Positions 1 through 8,827 of a stretch of 32,027 nucleotides of DNA are shown piece by piece. Numbering within the stretch: position 1 is the stretch's first letter; the number at the start of each line of letters is the position of its first letter. Both the position numbers and the translations under genes were made by a program. Source of the DNA: Microcaldota archaeon (GTDB lineage: Archaea > Micrarchaeota > Micrarchaeia > Anstonellales > Bilamarchaeaceae); the NCBI GenBank assembly GCA_013425455.1, contig JACCLI010000023.1, forward strand, positions 1-32,027. The letters run 5' to 3'. The notes under the pieces are model-generated. The model was not told the DNA's origin, made no database searches, and was given only the letters and a program-made list of their open reading frames with translations.

Positions 1-49
1 GTAAATACTACGCTTTGTGCGTATGTTGCCTGAACGGAGGGTGATTAAT

Positions 50-580
50 TTGGGAGCGTACAAATACATCAAGGAAACGTACCAGAACGAATTGAGGGAA
101 AGGCCTAATTTCTACAAGGAGAAGCTTACGCTTTGGAGAAAAGGCGAGGCGGTTGTGCGTGTTGAGAGGCCGTCTAATCTTTCAAGGGCGCGCATGCTCG
201 GCTACAAGGCAAAGGTGGGGTATGCGATTGTCCGCATTAAGATGGACAAGGGAAGGAGAAGGAGGCCGACCGTGCGCATGGGCAGGCATCCGGGGCACAT
301 GTACGTGTATGTGCAGCCCGGGCTTTCGCACCAGGCGATTGCGGAACAGAGGGCCAATCGTGTTTACAAGAACATGGAGGTTTTGAATTCCTACATTGTC
401 GGGGAGGACGGGAACCACAAATTCTACGAGGTCATTCTCGTTGACATGGCAAAAGCGCAGCCGGGGCTGAAACTGGCGAAGGGGAGGGCCTTCCGTGGCC
501 TCACTTCACAGGGAAGGAAGGCGCGCGGTCTCCGGGCGAAAGGAAGGCAGAGCCAGAGGCCAGGGCCGAAGAGAAAGTGA
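50..580 (+). CDS. rpl15e: 50S ribosomal protein L15e (eL15)
   Basis: GAYKYIKETYQNELRERPNFYKEKLTLWRKGEAVVRVERPSNLSRARMLGYKAKVGYAIVRIK... is characteristic of eL15. Start inferred at TTG (50), giving canonical MGAYKYI, about 10 nt after GGAGG at 36-40; the ORF track extends to 17. Confidence 0.95.
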   Translation: MGAYKYIKETYQNELRERPNFYKEKLTLWRKGEAVVRVERPSNLSRARMLGYKAKVGYAIVRIKMDKGRRRRPTVRMGRHPGHMYVYVQPGLSHQAIAEQRANRVYKNMEVLNSYIVGEDGNHKFYEVILVDMAKAQPGLKLAKGRAFRGLTSQGRKARGLRAKGRQSQRPGPKRK

Positions 581-621
581 ATTGGTCATTCCTTTACTTT
601 TTTCACATTTTTACTATTCCT

Positions 622-630
622 TTTTAAACA
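622..630 (+). promoter_or_regulatory. TATA-box-like element (TTTTAAACA) for the 651 gene
   Basis: TTTAAACA 28 nt upstream of ATG 651, with TTACAC at 636-641; spacing fits a leaderless or short-leader archaeal promoter. Confidence 0.5.
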
Positions 631-650
631 CTTACTTACACTCCTATTTC

Positions 651-1367
651 ATGCAAAAACAAGCACCCAGAAATAACACTGCGATGCAATGGGGACCGAG
701 GCTGGACGGCGACCTTCGGAAGCCCAGAATCGCGAAGTGCACGAACGAGGAGGAGATAATGAACCTCATGGCGAGCGTGCGCTGGGAGCACATGAAGCTG
801 GGGCTGAAGGAGGCGGCGCTTAGTAAAAAGGATTCGCTTGTGCCCGCGGTAGCATACCTTGCGAAGCACGGGTGGAACGACAACCTCAGCGCGCAGCTCA
901 ATGCGAGGGAGGAGCAGTTCAAGAACATAGAGGCGAGGATTCTCGCGGAGAAGCTGGAGGCGCAGGGGAAGATAGGGAGGAGCACCATGAGCCTGCTCAT
1001 ACCTGCATATGTGATGGATGAAGTGAGGAGTTCCCCGGATCCGAGGAAAACCGCACTTGAGTGGAGGGAAAAGCTCGCAAACCTTGAGAGGCTTGAGCGC
1101 AGGATAATCAGGAAGAGAGCTGTGGAGGCGCTCGGGGAGATAGGTACCTCCGCAGCGATCGCCGAGCTTGTGAAACTGCTCTTTTGCACCGAAGGAAATG
1201 CGGATATGTGGGTGGCGAGTGCCCTGAACCATGCGGCTTCTGAAAATCCGAAGGAGGTTATTCCTGTATTGAGGAATGAGATGAAGGCTCTCGGGGATGG
1301 GGATGGTGCGGAGAAGGCTATGCAAATCCTGAATGCCACTTGCGAGAGGGTTGAGGGGAAGGCTTAA
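651..1367 (+). CDS. HEAT-like alpha-helical repeat protein (first gene of the island)
   Basis: The ORF opens at 495, but the ATG at 651 follows the TATA element; HEAT-like segments such as RAVEALGEIGTSAAIAELVKLL. Confidence 0.7.
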   Translation: MQKQAPRNNTAMQWGPRLDGDLRKPRIAKCTNEEEIMNLMASVRWEHMKLGLKEAALSKKDSLVPAVAYLAKHGWNDNLSAQLNAREEQFKNIEARILAEKLEAQGKIGRSTMSLLIPAYVMDEVRSSPDPRKTALEWREKLANLERLERRIIRKRAVEALGEIGTSAAIAELVKLLFCTEGNADMWVASALNHAASENPKEVIPVLRNEMKALGDGDGAEKAMQILNATCERVEGKA

Positions 1368-1394
1368 TTTACACATTTTTCCATTTTCGATAGG

Positions 1395-1402
1395 TTTAAA
1401 TA
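1395..1402 (+). promoter_or_regulatory. TATA box (TTTAAATA) for the HEAT operon starting at 1426
   Basis: TTTAAATA 31 nt upstream of ATG 1426. Confidence 0.6.
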
Positions 1403-1425
1403 CTCTTTTTGACACTTATTTACAC

Positions 1426-1821
1426 ATGCACAGGAGCCCCAAAGAAACCCCATCCCCACAGCCAGATATGGGAATGAAAAGGCCCTTTACTGCAAAGCCT
1501 GCGCCGGATGCTTACGAGGCGGTCAGGCTTAAGCTTATCCGTGGCCACCACGACGATCTTGTACTTATGGGAAGGGAGGCGGTCCCTTCGCTTTTTGAGG
1601 CCCTTGGGGAGGAAGGCGAGATGGTTCCGCATGCCGCGATGCAGGTCCTGAGGGCGATAGCGAGGCGCGACCCGAAGGGGATGGCTCTTTTGATTACTGA
1701 TTATGTTAATGGGGAAGGCGGGGATTTCCTTGCGCAGCCCGGGAAGGCGAGCGAGGAGCTCCTGAAGGGTCTGCATGAGCTGATGGTTTTGTGCGGGAAG
1801 GGGATGAAAGATGCAGCGTGA
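1426..1821 (+). CDS. Short HEAT-repeat paralog (about one HEAT unit plus conserved C-terminal cap)
   Basis: MHRSPKETPSP...MGREAVPSLFEALGEEGEMVPHAAMQVLRAIARRDPKGMALLITDYVNGEGGDFL...; start chosen after the promoter (ORF track opens at 1333). Confidence 0.75.
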   Translation: MHRSPKETPSPQPDMGMKRPFTAKPAPDAYEAVRLKLIRGHHDDLVLMGREAVPSLFEALGEEGEMVPHAAMQVLRAIARRDPKGMALLITDYVNGEGGDFLAQPGKASEELLKGLHELMVLCGKGMKDAA

Positions 1822-3004
1822 GTTGAAGAAACCTGAGAATGGCCCTGTGCAGGGAAAGGGGTTCCCAAAGGAACCCATGGAAAATGTTCCTGCGGAAAGG
1901 ATACGGGAAATGCTTCTTGGGCGAAAGTTCGAGGAGGCTGCCGCAATGGGGGAGAGGGCCATCCCTAACCTTATTTTGGCTTTGGGGGATGAAGACAAGG
2001 GGGTGCGGAGTGAAGCGGTTTGTGCGATTGTTGCAATCGGCGCGCCTGCGGTTCCTGCGCTTGCTTCGGCTTTGAAGGATGGGAATGGAAGGGTGCAGGA
2101 GCAGGCGGCTTTTGTGCTTGTGAAGATAGCTGAGGGGCATCCGCTTCGCGACTGGAGGGCGGCTCTTCCCACGCTTGTTGAATCCCTGAGGAGCGGGAAT
2201 ACATGGGTGCGGGGGCATGCGGCCCAGGCGCTTGAGATTCTTGTGGAGAAGCATCCGGAGTATGAATGGGCGGGCGCGGTTCCTGTTTTTATCGAGGCCC
2301 TCGGGTGCAAGGACCCATCGGTGCGGGCGCGTTCAGCCGGGGCGCTGAAGGAGATTGCGAAGAGGCATCCTGAGTATGACTTGGAGGAGGCTGTTCCTGT
2401 TCTTATTGAAGCTCTGAATGATGAGAATGCATGGGTGAAGAGGTGCACGTATGAGGCGCTCAAAAATATTGTGAGGGGACACTCTGAGCATGGGTCGGGG
2501 AAGGCCATTGCTGCCCTTGTTGAGTGTTTGAGGCGTACTGATGAATGGGTGAAGTTTCGGGCGTCGGAGCTGCTTGTGGAGATAGGCGCACCCGCCGCCC
2601 CCGCGCTTATCGGACTCCTTGGGGATGTGGATGACGATGTGAGGAAGATTGCTGCTACGACGCTCGTGAAAATCGGCCTGGGCACCCTGACGCTCAAAGA
2701 CAGGGTGCTGTGCCTGCTGGCGCTCAGCGAGACAGATGACGTTATCGCCATCGGGATTTCTGCTGTTCCCGCGCTTGTCGAATGCATGAAGCACAGGGAC
2801 GAGGACATGTGGCAGAAGGCTGTTTTTGTGCTCGGGGAGATGGCGAAGGCGCGGCCGGAAGAGGTTGCCCATGCCATTGTTGATTATGTGAACGGGAATG
2901 GCGGGGATGCGCTTCTTGAGATAAATGAAGGGAACGATGGGGCCGCCCGAGGGATAAGCCAGGTTTTGCTGAAATGCGGAGAGGTAATGCAAAATGCAGC
3001 GTGA
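1811..3004 (+). CDS. HEAT-repeat protein, type-A N-terminus
   Basis: MQRELKKPENGPVQGKGFPKEP..., many HEAT units (EKHPEYEWAGAVPVFIEALGCKDPSVRARSAGALKEIAKRHPEYD), C-terminal cap IVDYVNGNGGDALLEINEGND..CGEVMQNAA; 11-nt overlap with the previous gene. Confidence 0.9.
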   Translation: MQRELKKPENGPVQGKGFPKEPMENVPAERIREMLLGRKFEEAAAMGERAIPNLILALGDEDKGVRSEAVCAIVAIGAPAVPALASALKDGNGRVQEQAAFVLVKIAEGHPLRDWRAALPTLVESLRSGNTWVRGHAAQALEILVEKHPEYEWAGAVPVFIEALGCKDPSVRARSAGALKEIAKRHPEYDLEEAVPVLIEALNDENAWVKRCTYEALKNIVRGHSEHGSGKAIAALVECLRRTDEWVKFRASELLVEIGAPAAPALIGLLGDVDDDVRKIAATTLVKIGLGTLTLKDRVLCLLALSETDDVIAIGISAVPALVECMKHRDEDMWQKAVFVLGEMAKARPEEVAHAIVDYVNGNGGDALLEINEGNDGAARGISQVLLKCGEVMQNAA

Positions 3005-3875
3005 ATTGAAGCACTCCGGAAACCCCGAGGGGATTTCAAAAAAGGAGAAGCTGAGCCGCAGGGTTTGGAAGCACCTGATGGACACCGACAAGAGTGAAAC
3101 CATCAACGCATTCAGGTGGATTAAGGCAAATGTTGATTTATGGAGGGGGAACTGGAGCTCTGGCCACCCGGGAGGGCTTGGCAGCACATCTGGATGGGGC
3201 GTGAAGGTCCTTGAGAAGGCGCTCATAAGAGGAGATGAAGAAACGCGCTTGAAGGCTGCAACTGCGATGGGGCTTGCAGATTATCACCGCCCGTCACGCA
3301 CGGCTCCGGCGCTATTAAGCGCCATGGAAGGCGATCCCAGCGAAGGGGTGAGGCTTGAAGCCGCAACTTCCCTAGGGCTGATTGCCTATCAGGCGATTCA
3401 TATGGAGTATGAATGGGGATGGGAATTGCTGATGCCGCGCCTGGAAAACCTTCTTGGCGACTCTTTGTTGAGTAGGAGCGCGCTTCGCATAATAGGTTCT
3501 GTTCTGGAATACCAACCATACGCTGATTGTGACTCTCTAGTGAAAAAGGTGTTGGGCATCATCATTGCGGAGAGCAACGATAATTATATTGAAGCGATAA
3601 CCCGCGAAATCCTTGAGAGGCTCGGCGTCCATGGGATTCCCAGCCTGGTCAAGGCAATCGGAAATGCAAACGAAAAGGCGGGCGAGGAGGTTGCATATGC
3701 GCTCTGTAAGATTGCGAAAAAGCATCCGGAAGAGGTTGCTTCCGAGATTATTGACTATGTGAACGGGAGAGGCGGAGATATTCTTCTTGAAATAAACGCG
3801 CAGAATGATTTTGCTGCCAGCGCGCTTAATGAAGTGCTGAAAGAATGCGGAGAGGCGATGGAAAATGCAGCATAA
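2994..3875 (+). CDS. HEAT-repeat protein, type-B N-terminus
   Basis: MQRELKHSGNPEGISKKEKLSRRVWKHLMD...; cap IIDYVNGRGGDILLEINAQND..ECGEAMENAA; 11-nt overlap with the previous gene. Confidence 0.88.
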   Translation: MQRELKHSGNPEGISKKEKLSRRVWKHLMDTDKSETINAFRWIKANVDLWRGNWSSGHPGGLGSTSGWGVKVLEKALIRGDEETRLKAATAMGLADYHRPSRTAPALLSAMEGDPSEGVRLEAATSLGLIAYQAIHMEYEWGWELLMPRLENLLGDSLLSRSALRIIGSVLEYQPYADCDSLVKKVLGIIIAESNDNYIEAITREILERLGVHGIPSLVKAIGNANEKAGEEVAYALCKIAKKHPEEVASEIIDYVNGRGGDILLEINAQNDFAASALNEVLKECGEAMENAA

Positions 3876-4905
3876 CGAGCCTCCGGTGATAAAAATCAGA
3901 TGCATAGTGCTGGACGACACGAAGCGCGGCAAATTTCCGAAGGAGCCCCTGAGCGATGGGGACAATTCAATGCACTACGAACGGGTGGAGGGCCTTCTCC
4001 GCGCTGGAAAAACCGCTAAGCTCCTTAGGATCGGCATTCCCGCAGTAAAGGGGCTCATTAAGGCGTTTGAAAACCCGGAGCTGAAGGCTGCCGCTTCGGA
4101 AACTCTCGGGCGCATTGTGGCGCAGCATCCTAAGTCGGACTGGGAATTTTCCGTGGAATTCTTCCTGAAAGCTTCTGAGGATGCGGACAAGCGCATGCGC
4201 GAAAATGCAATTGCCTGCGCCCTCAGGATTGCGCTCGCCCATCCGGACTACGACTGGTCTGGTGCTATCCCATTGCTGATGCTGGCTTTTGGGATGGAAG
4301 CCCCTATCGATTTTGATGCGGCGGGATTGTTCAGGAGAATCTCGGAGGCCCATCCGGAATATGACCTTGGGAAGGCGGTGTTCCATCTTGCGATGATGGT
4401 CGAAAAGAGGCATTATGGATGGGAGGACGCGATTGTTGCGATGGGAAACATAGGGGATGTGTCTGCGGTGCCTGCGCTGGAGAAGGTTTCGGGCTATTCA
4501 TGGAATGTGCAGAAGGCTGCTGCTGAGGCGCTCGGGAAGATTGTGGAGAGGCATCCTGAGTACGATTGGGGGAGAACCGCGAGGGCCCTTATCTCATTCG
4601 GTTCATTTGATGAAGGCATCCTGCTGGAAGTGAGTGCCGCGCTTTTGAAGATGGGGCCGAAGGCCGTTCGTGCGCTTGTCGAGGCCCTGGGGGACGAGAA
4701 TGTGCTGATGCGGGAGCGTGCCCTTCATGCGCTCGCGAATATGGTGGAGAGCCGCCCCAGGGAGGTCGCGCTTGAGATTGTCGGGATGGTGAATGGAAAT
4801 TTCGGGGACAGGCTGCTTGAGATACACAGCTCAAACGAGCGCATGGTGCAGGGGCTCCATCATTTGCTGCTCAAATGCGGAGAGGCGATGGAACATGCAG
4901 CGTGA
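3865..4905 (+). CDS. HEAT-repeat protein, type-A-like N-terminus (RGKFPKEP)
   Basis: HEAT units with HPEYDW-like motifs; cap IVGMVNGNFGDRLLEIHSSNE..KCGEAMEHAA; 11-nt overlap with the previous gene. Confidence 0.88.
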   Translation: MQHNEPPVIKIRCIVLDDTKRGKFPKEPLSDGDNSMHYERVEGLLRAGKTAKLLRIGIPAVKGLIKAFENPELKAAASETLGRIVAQHPKSDWEFSVEFFLKASEDADKRMRENAIACALRIALAHPDYDWSGAIPLLMLAFGMEAPIDFDAAGLFRRISEAHPEYDLGKAVFHLAMMVEKRHYGWEDAIVAMGNIGDVSAVPALEKVSGYSWNVQKAAAEALGKIVERHPEYDWGRTARALISFGSFDEGILLEVSAALLKMGPKAVRALVEALGDENVLMRERALHALANMVESRPREVALEIVGMVNGNFGDRLLEIHSSNERMVQGLHHLLLKCGEAMEHAA

Positions 4906-6322
4906 ATTGAGGCACTCCGGAAGCCCTGAGGGGCATGCGAACGTTTTCAGGAGGGCATGGAATCATCTTACTGATTGGGAGATTAGCCCAGTGCTGAGAG
5001 GGATCAGGGAGAGGAGGATGAGAAAAGCCGAAGAGCTAATCGGCGAGCAGAAATGGGAGTCGGTCATGAAGATGGGCCGCGCCGCAGTCCCGGCCCTTAT
5101 CAGAGCCTTTGGAAAATTTGGCCCGGCAAGGAGCATGGATATCGTATGGGCGCTGGTCGGGATAGGAACCCCGGCGATTCGCGGGCTTGTTGGCGCGCTG
5201 AAGGATGAGGACGATTTTATCCGGGAATTCTCCGCCAAGGCGCTTGCGGAGATAGCAAAAAAGAAACCTAAATACAAATGGGATAAGCACGTTCCTGCAC
5301 TCATGAAGGGGCTCGAATACGGGGTGGGAAAGGGCGCAAGGGCAAATGTCGCAACATTGCTTGGCGAAGTTGAAGATGCGCGGGCATTGCCCGCCCTCAT
5401 CCTGGCGCTCAAGGATGATGATACCCATGTGATGACCTGCGCAAGGGATGCCCTGGTCAAGAAGGGCAAGCCTGCAATAGATGCATTGTATGCAGCATTG
5501 GGCAACGAAGACCCCGAAATCCGTGCGCATGCCGCATGGGCAATCTCTGGAATGAAAAGTGAACTTAAAATCGAAGGGCTCGAAGTGGCTGTGCCTACGC
5601 TCATAGGGCTGTTGGGGGACGGCAACCATGAGGTGCAGAGAAATGCCTGCGATGCATTGAGATATGTCGGGGATTCTTCCGCCATTTTGCCGTTGTATGA
5701 ATTGATGATGGGAAAGGATTCGTCTTTCCTTGAACTCCCTGCCGGAAAATTTGTTGAACTGATGGAGGGGGGTGGAACTAGGGCCGGCGAAATCGTAAAG
5801 GCAAGGGGCATCATAGCAGGCGCTGTCCTTGCGCTGGAGGACCTCGCAAAGAGGCACCCCGATTATGCATGGGAGCCCATGTTGCCGGGCTTCCTAAAGC
5901 TGGTGGAGAGCAACGACGCGTGGCTCCAGCAGATAGCCTCGGGGGCGCTGGGCTCGATAGCGGAAGGCCATCCTGAATACGAATGGAGTGATATAGCGCC
6001 CAAGGTTGCGAGAACATTATGCGTGGACCGGGGGCGTGTTGGAACACAGGCCGACAAGGCGCTGGTGAAAATGGGCATGGTTTCCGCAAAACCGCTCATC
6101 CTTGTAATGAATAACGAGCACGCGGCCCCATGGGCGGCGAGCGCACTTACGGAACTCGCAAAAAAGCACGCGGAAGATGTTGCGAAAGAAATAATCAAGG
6201 CAGTAAATGGGAAATTTGGGGAAACGCTGCAGGAAATCAGCACCGCAAACGGAATGGCTGTGCAGAATTTGAGCGACATATTGCTGGAATGCGGAAAGAG
6301 GATGGAAAATGCAACATCTTAA
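4895..6322 (+). CDS. HEAT-repeat protein, type-B N-terminus, largest paralog (about 475 aa)
   Basis: MQRELRHSGSPEGHANVFRRAWNHLTD...; multiple HEAT units; cap IIKAVNGKFGETLQEISTANG..ECGKRMENATS. Start placed at the overlap ATG (ORF track 4793). Confidence 0.88.
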   Translation: MQRELRHSGSPEGHANVFRRAWNHLTDWEISPVLRGIRERRMRKAEELIGEQKWESVMKMGRAAVPALIRAFGKFGPARSMDIVWALVGIGTPAIRGLVGALKDEDDFIREFSAKALAEIAKKKPKYKWDKHVPALMKGLEYGVGKGARANVATLLGEVEDARALPALILALKDDDTHVMTCARDALVKKGKPAIDALYAALGNEDPEIRAHAAWAISGMKSELKIEGLEVAVPTLIGLLGDGNHEVQRNACDALRYVGDSSAILPLYELMMGKDSSFLELPAGKFVELMEGGGTRAGEIVKARGIIAGAVLALEDLAKRHPDYAWEPMLPGFLKLVESNDAWLQQIASGALGSIAEGHPEYEWSDIAPKVARTLCVDRGRVGTQADKALVKMGMVSAKPLILVMNNEHAAPWAASALTELAKKHAEDVAKEIIKAVNGKFGETLQEISTANGMAVQNLSDILLECGKRMENATS

Positions 6323-6791
6323 GGGAAAGAAACCTGAGAACGGCCCTGTGCGGGGAGCTTTTCGGAAGGAGCCTTACGCGAGCCCCGCGGAAGTGGAAAA
6401 GATGAACCTGCTTCTAAGGGAAAGGAAAGAGCAGGAAATCTTGAGGATGGGAAAGGGCGCCATTCCTGCGCTGGTAGGAGTGGTGAAGGAGGAAAGCCTT
6501 GTGTGGATGGGCACGGCCGCCCTCATGCTCGGAAAGATAGGAGTTCCCGCGCTTCCAGCGCTGGTTGAATGCCTTTGGAGCGACAGGCTCCAGGTGTCCA
6601 CGAGCCCGGTGTTGGCGCTGAGGATGATCGCATCAGCGCATCCGCGGGAAACTGCAAGGTGGATTGCATCTTATGTGAACGGGGAGGGTGGAGAGAGGCT
6701 CGCCAGGACTGATGAGAAGACAAAAAGGGCTTTTGATGTACTGAATAAGATGATGGAAATTGCAGGAGAGAGGATGGAAGATGAAGAGTGA
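6309..6791 (+). CDS. Short HEAT-repeat paralog, type-A N-terminus
   Basis: MQHLKGKKPENGPVRGAFRKEP...; cap IASYVNGEGGERLARTDEKT; 14-nt overlap with the previous gene. Confidence 0.85.
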   Translation: MQHLKGKKPENGPVRGAFRKEPYASPAEVEKMNLLLRERKEQEILRMGKGAIPALVGVVKEESLVWMGTAALMLGKIGVPALPALVECLWSDRLQVSTSPVLALRMIASAHPRETARWIASYVNGEGGERLARTDEKTKRAFDVLNKMMEIAGERMEDEE

Positions 6792-7773
6792 GAAGAAAAA
6801 ACCCCAAGAAAACCCTTTGCAGGGAAAAGAATTCCCCAAAGAGCCAGCAGTGGAAGGAAAACAATCTGCAGAATACAAGAATATTAGGTCTAAGCTTTAT
6901 GCGGCAGAAGTAGAGGAGGTTTTGGGAATATGGAAGGAAAATCTAATCCCTTTCCTGAGATGCCTGAAAGACGAGAACATAAATGTAAGAATGAATGCAA
7001 AAATTGTCTTCGATAGGATACATGATGAGGCGGTCCGGTTCATCATCGGCGAGTTGCAGAAAAACAACGAAGAATTCTGGGTTGTTGCCTCCGATGCGCT
7101 GGGGGAAAGGGCGCTGGACCAGCCGGAATATGACTGGGGCCCCGCGGCCCTGACGCTGAACAGGGCAATGAGGATTAACAACAGCAGAATGCACGAGCAC
7201 GCTTCTGACGCGCTCGTGAATATGGGGAGGCACGCCGTTCCGATACTGACTGAGGACCTTAGGTCGTCCAAGAACCGGGCCAGGTGGCGCGCCGCAACCG
7301 CGCTGGGGAAGATTGCGGAGAATCACCCGGAGTACGATTGGAGTGCTACAGCCTGCGAGCTGGTCATATCATTAAGCGACGACGAGGAATGGGCGAGGCA
7401 GGAGGCCTGCAAGGCGCTTGGGAAAATGGGGAAATACGCGCTGGAAGAGTTGAAGAAAGGCATGAAAATGGGCAGCCCCATCTCCCGCAAATACTTCATG
7501 GAAGCCTTCGGCCTTGTCGGGGATGTTTCCGCATTCCGAATTCTCCTAGAAGCTGTGAATGATGGGGATAATGCCGTGAGATCCCATGCAGTGATTTCGC
7601 TTTCCAGTATCGCGGAAAGGAACCCGAAGGAGGCTGCCGCCATTGTAACTGATTTGATAAACGGAAGGATGGGGGACGAACTCATTGAGATAAGCCAGAA
7701 GAACGACCGCATAATAAAAGCCCTGAACAACGTGATGGTCGTTTGCGGGGTTAGGATGCGCGATGGGGAGTAA
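6781..7773 (+). CDS. HEAT-repeat protein, type-A N-terminus
   Basis: MKSEKKKPQENPLQGKEFPKEP...; cap VTDLINGRMGDELIEISQKNDRIIKALNNVMVVCGVRMRDGE; 11-nt overlap ATGAAGAGTGA. Confidence 0.87.
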   Translation: MKSEKKKPQENPLQGKEFPKEPAVEGKQSAEYKNIRSKLYAAEVEEVLGIWKENLIPFLRCLKDENINVRMNAKIVFDRIHDEAVRFIIGELQKNNEEFWVVASDALGERALDQPEYDWGPAALTLNRAMRINNSRMHEHASDALVNMGRHAVPILTEDLRSSKNRARWRAATALGKIAENHPEYDWSATACELVISLSDDEEWARQEACKALGKMGKYALEELKKGMKMGSPISRKYFMEAFGLVGDVSAFRILLEAVNDGDNAVRSHAVISLSSIAERNPKEAAAIVTDLINGRMGDELIEISQKNDRIIKALNNVMVVCGVRMRDGE

Positions 7774-7803
7774 AGTGTTGTAGAAAATGGATAAACAGCA
7801 ATA

Positions 7804-7811
7804 TTTATAAA
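7804..7811 (+). promoter_or_regulatory. TATA box (TTTATAAA) for the MoxR-VWA-HEAT operon
   Basis: TTTATAAA 30 nt upstream of ATG 7834, with TTACAC at 7815-7820. Confidence 0.6.
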
Positions 7812-7833
7812 GAGTTACACGCAGTATATTATT

Positions 7834-8817
7834 ATGTCCGCACCTACAGAAGTAAAACCAGGGAAGATTCTCTCCCCCAACGGAGTGATAGTTCCGACGA
7901 GGGAGTTCGCCAGGAAGCTGCTTGAGGGGAAGGCAGTGGATGGCAGGGTAAGCCCGTACGTGAGCCAGGACCATGAAGTACAGGTGGTCAAGGCGGCAAT
8001 AAGGGTCGGCCTTCCGATAGCGCTCTGCGGCTCCCATGGAATGGGAAAGACCACGCTCATCGCGAACATCGCGAAGGGCACGGGCCTCCCGATGGTGACC
8101 GTGATGGGGGACAAGGTAAGGGCGGCGCAGCTCCTCGGCGAGGAACGCGACTTCCCGGACGGGAGCATAGAATGGAAGAGCGGCCTCGTGGACATTGTCG
8201 TGAGGGCCAACTATGGAATACTCTTTATAGATGAGTTCGTGAACATGAGGGCCGACGCTCTCACCTCGATCTCGAACCTCCTTGACGACAGGAAGAAAAT
8301 CGCGCTCAGGGAGACCGGGGAGGAGCTGGACGCCCTGGATGTGGTGCTCGTGGCGGCATTCAACCCGCCGCCCAGCGACATGAGGGTCTCGCTGCCGACC
8401 CCGGCGACCTTCGACAGGTTCGTGATGTGGAAGTGGGGCGTGGCGGACCCGGTCGGGACGCTCCTGAAGATGTACGATGCGATAAAGGCGGGGAACACCA
8501 GCGGGATAAAGGTGGACCGCATGAGCCCGGACGAGGTGCTCGACAAGGAGCCCTACATCGCAAAAAAGCACGGCGCAGCGCTTGGCGAGATCGTGAAGGC
8601 GATAAACTCCGAGGCAACCAGGATAATGCTCACCCCTTACAAAGATTTGGAAGACCCGGTGAGGGCGATAAGAAACGCAATCAGGCTTATTGTGGGCGGC
8701 CTGGAGCCGCGCCTTGCCGCGATGGCCGCGCTCGTCTATCCAATGAACCCGGTCAAGGGGCAGGAGATAGCCGAATTCGAGACCGCGGCTAGCAAGCTCA
8801 TAGACACGAAGATATAG
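7834..8817 (+). CDS. MoxR/NorQ/CbbQ-type AAA+ ATPase
   Basis: Walker A GSHGMGKTT, Walker B ILFIDEF, and the fold order of MoxR-family ATPases, followed directly by a VWA gene. Confidence 0.88.
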   Translation: MSAPTEVKPGKILSPNGVIVPTREFARKLLEGKAVDGRVSPYVSQDHEVQVVKAAIRVGLPIALCGSHGMGKTTLIANIAKGTGLPMVTVMGDKVRAAQLLGEERDFPDGSIEWKSGLVDIVVRANYGILFIDEFVNMRADALTSISNLLDDRKKIALRETGEELDALDVVLVAAFNPPPSDMRVSLPTPATFDRFVMWKWGVADPVGTLLKMYDAIKAGNTSGIKVDRMSPDEVLDKEPYIAKKHGAALGEIVKAINSEATRIMLTPYKDLEDPVRAIRNAIRLIVGGLEPRLAAMAALVYPMNPVKGQEIAEFETAASKLIDTKI

Positions 8818-8827
8818 GTGCTAAAAT

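Noticed and set aside
1420-2877. 485-aa minus-strand ORF antisense to HEAT genes
   Set aside because: Ser/Thr/Ala-rich composition with no domain-like pattern; shadow ORF created by biased codon use on the coding (+) strand.
1811-6791. Programmed frameshifting at each HEAT junction producing a giant polyprotein
   Set aside because: The junctions have in-frame ATG starts and SD-like sequences and lack an obvious slippery heptamer; termination-reinitiation is simpler.
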